Shown: one piece after another, positions 8,261 through 12,682 of the stretch | How positions within the stretch are numbered: position 1 is the stretch's first letter | Layout of the letters: every line of letters begins with the position of its first letter | DNA from: a bacterium | GTDB taxonomy: Bacteria; Patescibacteriota; Gracilibacteria; UBA1369; GCA-2718715 | Length of the DNA stretch: 12,682 nt | Assembly: GCA_030426295.1 (NCBI GenBank) | Contig: JAUHYY010000024.1 | Location: 1 to 12,682 of the forward strand | Direction: 5' to 3' | Notes under the pieces: generated by a model | Seen by the model: the letters and a program-made list of their open reading frames with translations, nothing else | The model's database searches: none | What the model was told of the DNA's origin: nothing | Position numbers and translations under genes: made by a program

Positions 8261-8728
8261 CTAGCTAGATCTATCTACAGCGTAAGAACCATCACCAGTT
8301 TCTGTAAGAATACCAATTTGGTAACCACCAGTTGAAGCTTCGTACTCAGCATATGCATTTGTACCGTTATCACAACCGAACTCACCAGCGTCACCATCTA
8401 CAACAGCTGGATCAACTGCAACACCTGTAGTAGTAGTACTTTCTAATGGCTGATTACCTAAGTAGTCACAAATAAATTCATCGCTTGAACCTGCTGCAGC
8501 AGCGCCACAATCAGCTACAGGATCTATACAGAAGTTACCCGTTGGGTAGTTTCCGTTATCGATATTGTAACTTTCAACAGCAGCAACGATTTCGTTAACA
8601 CCTGCTTTTCTACCAGCGTCTCTAGCACGTGCTGGAGCGTCAGTTAGGCTTGGAATCAAAGCAACAGCTAAGATACCGATGATCGATACAACAATCAAAA
8701 GTTCTATTAATGTAAAACCTTTTTTCAT
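8261..8728 (-). CDS. Type IV prepilin, likely the major pilin
   Basis: A 155-residue prepilin with the canonical site MKKG/FTLIELL: Gly at -1, Phe at +1 and Glu at +5. A hydrophobic helix runs to about residue 26, then APARARDAGRKAG. The globular part contains YNIDNGNYPTG (54-64), four cysteines (67, 74, 87, 119), which could make two disulfides, ICDYLGNQP (86-94), a Thr/Ala/Val-rich loop at about 97-110 and a C-terminal AVDRSS. The pair Cys67/Cys119 matches the pair in the other three pilins; Cys74/Cys87 is specific to this one. I call it the major pilin because it alone has Gly-1, has its own promoter and a terminator-like 3' end, and comes first after pilC. The small-residue-rich sequence also suits a highly produced fibre subunit. 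Major versus minor status is inference. Confidence 0.92.
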   Translation of the reverse strand: MKKGFTLIELLIVVSIIGILAVALIPSLTDAPARARDAGRKAGVNEIVAAVESYNIDNGNYPTGNFCIDPVADCGAAAAGSSDEFICDYLGNQPLESTTTTGVAVDPAVVDGDAGEFGCDNGTNAYAEYEASTGGYQIGILTETGDGSYAVDRSS

Positions 8729-8761
8729 AATTAAATTAGTTTATTCAAATATAACGCAATA

Positions 8762-8789
8762 ATAGTATCACTACCGCAAATGTAGACAA
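8762..8789 (-). promoter_or_regulatory. Putative extended -10 promoter of the major pilin gene
   Basis: On the minus strand an extended -10 element (TGA then TACTAT at 8767-8762) follows a -35-like TTGTCT (8789-8784) with a 16-base spacer. Transcription would begin near 8755 in the gap after pilC, leaving a leader of about 27 AT-rich bases before the ATG at 8728. That leader has no Shine-Dalgarno motif. An independent promoter would let the fibre subunit be made in excess of the assembly proteins. Confidence 0.5.
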
Positions 8790-8800
8790 CAACTTGGTCT

Positions 8801-10087
8801 TTACAGAGCTTCGATTCCACCTATTAGTTTAGTCATTGGCAGCATAATTGATAGAACAACTACACCTACCATCGAACCAACGATAAGAATAATGAAAGGC
8901 TGTATCAATTTTGCAAAATTATCTGCCATATACCCTACTTTCGACTCGTAGTACTCTGCAGTCTTTTTTGTAAGCTCATCGATCTGTGCTGTTCGCTCAC
9001 CTACAGAGATCATACTGACCATAAGATTTGAGAAATATTTTGAATCCTGGATACTTTCTGCAATCGGAATACCCTGACTCACATCTTTAGCAATAAGATT
9101 GATTTTTCTTTTATATATCTCGTTAGTTACAGCACGTGATGTAATTTCTACAGCTGTTACCACCGAAACACCTGCACCTAGTAGGTTTGAAAGACTTCTT
9201 GCGAAACGTGACTGGTTAATTGCTTTTTGAAAAACTCCAAGTACAGGTAACTTCAAAATTAATGAGTGATAAACGTATTTACCAAGCGGGGTTACTCCGA
9301 ACATCCAAAGGGCTATCATTAATACGACAAATCCTGCTACGACCAATACTCCGTTTTCGACAACGAAGTCACTTGCAGAGATTAAGAAGCTCGTAAGAGC
9401 TGGTAGCTCGAGGCCTGTACTTTCGAATAGTGCACTCATTTGAGGAATTACGTACCTAAGCATTCCGTACAGAGTCAGAATAACGAATGCAAAAACGATT
9501 ACTGGGTAGATCATTGCAGATCGAATTTTTGCTCTTAGCTCGATGCTTGCTTCAATCTCTTCTGACTGTCTAAGCATTACACTTGCGAGTCTACCAGTAG
9601 CTTCGGCTGCCTCTATCATACCTGCTTCTGCCTCGGTAAATATATGCTTATATTCACGCATGGCCTGAGAAAGACTCTGCCCCTTTTCAATTTGGTATGT
9701 GATTGCTTGAGATACTTTTCTGAAGTATTTGTGCGTAGTTTGTTCTGTGAAAACTTTTACAGCTTGAATCAAAGGAATACCCGCATCAAGCATAGTCGCA
9801 GTTAGCTCATAAAAGATTGCCTTCTCTTTTAAAGGAACTCTTCTTTTAAAAGAAAAAGTCGCATGCATCTTTTGATAAGCCTTATAAAGATCTATCTTTT
9901 TTGTCTTTGAAATTTTTTTCTGTATTTGCTTTCTTTTAGCCTCGGCTAAAGGCACAGCGTCTTCACCAATAATGTCGAGTAAGATTGTTTCTTCGTCAGA
10001 TTTTTCTTTAGCATTGTTCTCCACCACGAAGGTATTGTTCCTTGCTTCATAATCTTTTAGACCGAATCCTGATGCTTTTTTAGACAT
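8801..10087 (-). CDS. pilC: PilC/GspF-family pilus platform protein of the cytoplasmic membrane
   Basis: A polytopic membrane protein of 428 residues, close to the usual PilC/GspF length. It is the platform that PilB acts on to add pilins to the fibre base. After a charged cytoplasmic N-terminus (1-90, Lys-rich at 51-64) there are two T2SSF repeats. The first spans about 92-214 (FYELTATMLDAGIPLIQAV, KGQSLSQAM, EAGMIEAAEATGRL) and ends in a membrane helix at 193-214. The second spans about 293-415 (FARSLSNLLGAGVSVVTAV, SQGIPIAESI, MVSMISVGERT) and ends in a helix at about 395-417. A third membrane segment lies at 245-264. This is the expected three-helix architecture. The ATG follows the pilB stop by nine bases, consistent with cotranscription, and the start agrees with the family N-terminus. 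The family call is very secure; symbol pilC rather than gspF follows from the PilN/PilO-like neighbours. Confidence 0.95.
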   Translation of the reverse strand: MSKKASGFGLKDYEARNNTFVVENNAKEKSDEETILLDIIGEDAVPLAEAKRKQIQKKISKTKKIDLYKAYQKMHATFSFKRRVPLKEKAIFYELTATMLDAGIPLIQAVKVFTEQTTHKYFRKVSQAITYQIEKGQSLSQAMREYKHIFTEAEAGMIEAAEATGRLASVMLRQSEEIEASIELRAKIRSAMIYPVIVFAFVILTLYGMLRYVIPQMSALFESTGLELPALTSFLISASDFVVENGVLVVAGFVVLMIALWMFGVTPLGKYVYHSLILKLPVLGVFQKAINQSRFARSLSNLLGAGVSVVTAVEITSRAVTNEIYKRKINLIAKDVSQGIPIAESIQDSKYFSNLMVSMISVGERTAQIDELTKKTAEYYESKVGYMADNFAKLIQPFIILIVGSMVGVVVLSIMLPMTKLIGGIEAL

Positions 10088-10096
10088 GATGAATAA

Positions 10097-11470
10097 TTAG
10101 TAAGAAACGTTTGCTACCCTATAAACTTCTGAAAGACTTGTTTCACCTTTTAAAGCTTTAATTACTCCTGCTTGCTCTAGAGTTACCATTCCTTCTTGTC
10201 TTGCAAGTTCTTGGATCTCAAGAGTGTTTTTACCTTCAAGCACTGCATTCTTAAGTACAGTTGTGAAAGGCATAACTTCATAAAGACCAATACGTCCGTA
10301 GAATCCGCTATCATTTGTTCCTTCTACTCCAACTGGTTCGTAGAACACAGGATTTGCAAAATCAATTTGTGGATAATTCGCCTTCTCTGAATCTGGTAGA
10401 GTTTCTATCGCTTTTAGTGCTAGTTTCTTGATTTCTGGATCTGGCTCAACTGCTTGAGCGTATTTAGGATCCAGTTTTCTAACTAATCTTTGGGCGATAA
10501 TCGTATCGACAGTTGATGCAATCAAGTAAGGCGGAACTTCCATATTAACAATTCTTGTCAGAGTTTCTACAGCTGAATTCGTATGGATAGTCGACAGCAC
10601 CAAATGACCTGTTAGGGCAGCTTCGATAGCTACGTTAATAGTTTCTTTATCACGGATTTCCCCTACCATCATTATATCCGGATCCTGACGAAGCGCAGAC
10701 CTTAGACCTGTTGCGAAGTTATAGCCAATGTCTGGTTTCATCTGAGACTGAGAAAGCCCATCGATTTGGATTTCAACTGGGTCTTCTACAGTAAGGATGT
10801 TTACTCCAACTTTGTTCAGGATCTGTAAACACGAGTACATAGTAGTCGTTTTACCTGAACCTGTTGGACCAGATGTAAGAATAATTCCGTTTGGAGCTTT
10901 TAGAGCTCTTTGTAAGAAAACTAAACTGTTACCTTGAATACCAAGATCTGTTAGACTTGGAATATCACGCGACTTATCTTGGATACGCATTACGATCTTC
11001 TCACCACTTACTGTTGGGAAAGTAGATACACGGAGATCCATCTCTTTACCTTCTTTAGTAGTCACGTTTGTACGTCCATCTTGAGGGATTCTTTGCTCAT
11101 CGATCTTAAGATTCGACATAATCTTAACCCTTGAAACTACAGCTGGATGCATGTTTGGTGGGTACTCAACAATGTTTCTTAATACACCATCAACTCTGAA
11201 TCTTAGTCTTACTGTATTTTCTAAAGGCTCAATATGGATATCTGAAGATCTCATATCAAGTGCAGTACTGATCGTATACAACACCATTTGAGGCACATTG
11301 TTTGAAATAATTGCCTGTTTTAACATTTCAAGCTTTTGGTCTACAGCAATTGTTTTAGCTTGCTGGACGGATTGTGTCGCGGGAGTCTGAGTTGCTGCTG
11401 GAGCATTAGACTGTGTAGCAGCTTGTGGCTGTGCTTGCTGGACGTTGTTTTGTAAGTTTTGATTATCCAT
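10097..11470 (-). CDS. pilB: PilB/GspE-family pilus assembly ATPase, short form
   Basis: A hexameric motor ATPase of 457 residues, expected to drive pilus extension in the cytoplasm against PilC. Residues 1-40 are a Gln/Ala/Thr-rich low-complexity tail. The N2-like domain contains SSDIHIEP and VRLRFRVDGVL (75-97). The ATPase core shows Walker A GPTGSGKTT at 201-209, the Asp box TVEDPVE at 227-233, Walker B with IMMVGEIRD at 266-274, and the His box TGHLVLSTIHTN at 287-298. The protein is shorter than typical PilB/GspE because it lacks the N-terminal MshEN/N1 domain. It also lacks the zinc-binding tetracysteine: where relatives have QRLVRRLCxxC, this one has QRLVRKLDPKYA. ASDIHIEP-type sequence and the YGRIGLYEVM motif (391-400) favour PilB/GspE over the retraction ATPase PilT. 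The ATG lies two bases after the pilO-like stop. Very secure as a motor ATPase. Confidence 0.94.
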   Translation of the reverse strand: MDNQNLQNNVQQAQPQAATQSNAPAATQTPATQSVQQAKTIAVDQKLEMLKQAIISNNVPQMVLYTISTALDMRSSDIHIEPLENTVRLRFRVDGVLRNIVEYPPNMHPAVVSRVKIMSNLKIDEQRIPQDGRTNVTTKEGKEMDLRVSTFPTVSGEKIVMRIQDKSRDIPSLTDLGIQGNSLVFLQRALKAPNGIILTSGPTGSGKTTTMYSCLQILNKVGVNILTVEDPVEIQIDGLSQSQMKPDIGYNFATGLRSALRQDPDIMMVGEIRDKETINVAIEAALTGHLVLSTIHTNSAVETLTRIVNMEVPPYLIASTVDTIIAQRLVRKLDPKYAQAVEPDPEIKKLALKAIETLPDSEKANYPQIDFANPVFYEPVGVEGTNDSGFYGRIGLYEVMPFTTVLKNAVLEGKNTLEIQELARQEGMVTLEQAGVIKALKGETSLSEVYRVANVSY

Positions 11471-11472
11471 AT

Positions 11473-12114
11473 CTAAAATAAGTTTCCAAATGGGTTATTA
11501 GTTTCTTGAGCTTCAGACTCTATATCTTCTTCTGCAGTTTGAGCCTGGAAGTAAATCCGCATTACAACTCTATAACTTAAAGTATCTTCTTCACCTGAAG
11601 AGCTAAGACTTATATTAATTGAACGCACCTCCATTAGTCGAGCTTGACCGTCACTTGTGAATCCAGTGTTTTCTACGAATTCGAGGAAGTTGAAGAAGTT
11701 GTCTCTTGTACTAGTAATGTTTAAATTAACTTCTGTGTATGCAAGTCCTTCACCCTCTCTTAAGTCAGAGAACGCAAGACTTGTATTCACAAACTCACCA
11801 GGGAAATTCGCAAAGACATCATCTAAGTATCTTGTAACTTCTGCTATATCTTCTTCTGGATCAATCACCAGGTCAGAGTCTGGTAGCGAAATTAAATCAG
11901 CCTTTAAGTCTTCTACTTCTCTCTGCTTCTCAACTACCTGAAGAGAAACTTCTTTACTTGATTCTGAAAATATTTTGGCCTGGAGGTTGTCTGCTGTTTG
12001 ACCTTTAAGTAATAATAAGAGCATGATTGTAGAAACTACTAGAACTCCAAAAGAAGCTACGAAATATAGATTTTTCTTAGAGAACAACTGTTTATAGTAA
12101 CTAAGTGTATTCAT
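11473..12114 (-). CDS. pilO: PilO-like pilus alignment protein
   Basis: A 213-residue bitopic membrane protein. A short cytoplasmic N-terminus precedes one transmembrane helix (about 16-36), then a predicted coiled coil rich in Glu/Lys/Gln (about 42-77). A compact C-terminal alpha/beta domain (about 90-192) contains YTEVNLNITSTRDNFFNFLEFVENTG, given here as its first part YTEVNLNITS at 126-135 and its second part FFNFLEFVENTG at 140-151. This pattern, a strand followed by a helix built around F-x-x-F-L-x-x-x-E, is what PilO ferredoxin-like domains show. The tail (193-213) is acidic and ends NPFGNLF. PilO pairs with PilN to connect the cytoplasmic ring to the outer parts of the machine. The ATG directly abuts the TAA of the preceding gene, and pilB follows after two bases, giving the conserved order N-O-B-C. 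Sequence similarity within the family is low, so the assignment rests on topology and order. Confidence 0.75.
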   Translation of the reverse strand: MNTLSYYKQLFSKKNLYFVASFGVLVVSTIMLLLLLKGQTADNLQAKIFSESSKEVSLQVVEKQREVEDLKADLISLPDSDLVIDPEEDIAEVTRYLDDVFANFPGEFVNTSLAFSDLREGEGLAYTEVNLNITSTRDNFFNFLEFVENTGFTSDGQARLMEVRSINISLSSSGEEDTLSYRVVMRIYFQAQTAEEDIESEAQETNNPFGNLF

Positions 12115-12682
12115 TTAACTTTCTTTAGATTCAAGTATTACGTCGAGGGTTATGGCAGCTCTATAGCCATCATCTTCGTCTGCTTGTTTGTTGAAGGTTC
12201 TACTATCATGAATGCTGAACATATCTGACTCTTCGAATGCATCTGTTAGATCAGCAATAAGTGTGAACGTTTTGATATCAGATGTCCTAGTTTGTCCAGT
12301 AATATTTACTCTGCTGTTGTCTCGATTAAAGGCGAATGCTGAGTACGAGATACCATCTTCGTCAATTGTTCCATCTAAAGAAAATGTTGGATCGATACTT
12401 CTAGTTACAGCTTCAATTTCATTGATTACTTCTGTCCAATTCACTCTAGATCTTTGTATATGTGCGATCTTGGCGTATTCGTTGAATTTGTAATTTTTGA
12501 AAACTGCATCTAGCTTATTTAAAAATTCTTGGCCCTGGTAATCATTCTCTACCATTGCAGTTAGGCTGCTCAAAAGACCTGACTCTGTTGCAAGTTCATC
12601 AACTAAGGTCTTAGCTAGTTTTTGGCTTTCTGCAATTAACTCAATCTCTAAATTAATCCCTTCTCTTTCTTCTTCATTCTTG
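12115..12682 (-). CDS. pilN: PilN-like pilus alignment protein, partial (N-terminus outside window)
   Basis: The frame is open from base 12681 to the TAA at 12117-12115, giving 188 visible residues; the start and any membrane helix lie outside the window. A TTG at 12573 could be read as a start, but the frame stays open and coiled-coil-like upstream, so it is internal. The visible part opens with a charged helix (NLEIELIAESQKLAKTLVDE, fragment residues 10-29). A PilN-type domain follows: VNWTEVINEIEAVTRSID (80-97), a strand with SRVNITGQ (123-130), a helix around FTLIADLTDAFEES (139-152), and a last strand AAITLDVILES. The W-x-x-x-L/I...G-x pattern followed by a Ser/Phe helix is typical of PilN C-terminal domains. 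Its coding end touches the pilO-like start with no gap, and a PilN-PilO pair is the expected neighbour set. A different bitopic pilus-assembly protein cannot be excluded. Confidence 0.7.
   Translation of the reverse strand, partial: KNEEEREGINLEIELIAESQKLAKTLVDELATESGLLSSLTAMVENDYQGQEFLNKLDAVFKNYKFNEYAKIAHIQRSRVNWTEVINEIEAVTRSIDPTFSLDGTIDEDGISYSAFAFNRDNSRVNITGQTRTSDIKTFTLIADLTDAFEESDMFSIHDSRTFNKQADEDDGYRAAITLDVILESKES

Noticed and set aside
12115..12573. A TTG start for the pilN-like gene at 12573
   Set aside because: The same frame continues open to the window edge and encodes a helix that fits a PilN coiled coil, so the gene starts outside the window.
1..12682. Alternative genetic code with TGA read as Gly, as in some Patescibacteria
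   Set aside because: All genes read through without in-frame TGA and glycine is encoded by GGN throughout.
6712..12682. Type II secretion system instead of type IV pilus
   Set aside because: GspE/GspF and pseudopilins are related, but the PilN-PilO-like pair before the ATPase and the lack of GspC, GspD, GspL and GspM features favour a pilus. With only part of the locus visible this is a preference rather than proof.
1..12682. tRNA or rRNA genes, CRISPR arrays, insertion sequences, attachment sites
   Set aside because: The window is almost fully covered by protein-coding genes, and I found no cloverleaf, spaced repeats, transposase motif or terminal inverted repeats.

Overview
The window reads as one side of a type IV pilus locus. 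All convincing genes lie on the minus strand, so transcription runs from high to low coordinates. The DNA is AT-rich with the standard genetic code: every gene is open without any in-frame TGA. Visible stops are TAA or TAG, and start sites have little or no Shine-Dalgarno sequence. The combination of a compact pilN-pilO-pilB-pilC block, short pilins starting MKKxFTLIELL, an ATPase reduced to its core, and a giant multidomain secreted protein is what I would expect from a Patescibacteria (Candidate Phyla Radiation) genome. That placement is inference from style, not from a marker gene.

Layout in order of transcription: (1) 12682-8801 holds the assembly machine: a pilN-like gene cut by the window edge, pilO-like, a PilB/GspE-family motor ATPase and the PilC platform protein, with gaps of 0, 2 and 9 bases, so very likely one operon. 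(2) 8789-8214 is a separately controlled unit: an extended -10 promoter, the likely major pilin (the only one with the classical Gly before the prepilin cleavage site) and two consecutive stem-loops, the second GC-rich and terminator-like. (3) 8176-6712 holds three more prepilins in near-overlapping order, each with Ala instead of Gly before the cleavage site; these look like minor pilins. (4) 6585-1 holds a consensus -10 box with a dyad over the predicted transcription start, then a secreted protein of at least 2,176 residues whose C-terminus lies outside the window.

Working model: PilN and PilO link the cytoplasmic machinery to the periplasm or envelope, PilB powers extension through PilC, the first pilin builds the fibre, and the three small pilins prime or cap it. 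The giant protein carries a signal peptide, a gingipain/caspase-like N-terminal fold without an evident catalytic dyad, three Ig-like domains, a beta-propeller-like region with a calcium loop, a DUF11-like domain, a second calcium loop and a cysteine-rich C-terminal module. Its place directly after the minor pilins resembles that of PilY1 in proteobacterial pilus loci, and a pilus-tip or cell-surface adhesin is the most attractive hypothesis. No RNA genes, CRISPR arrays, insertion sequences or convincing plus-strand genes were seen. PilM, PilT, PilQ and the prepilin peptidase are not in the window.
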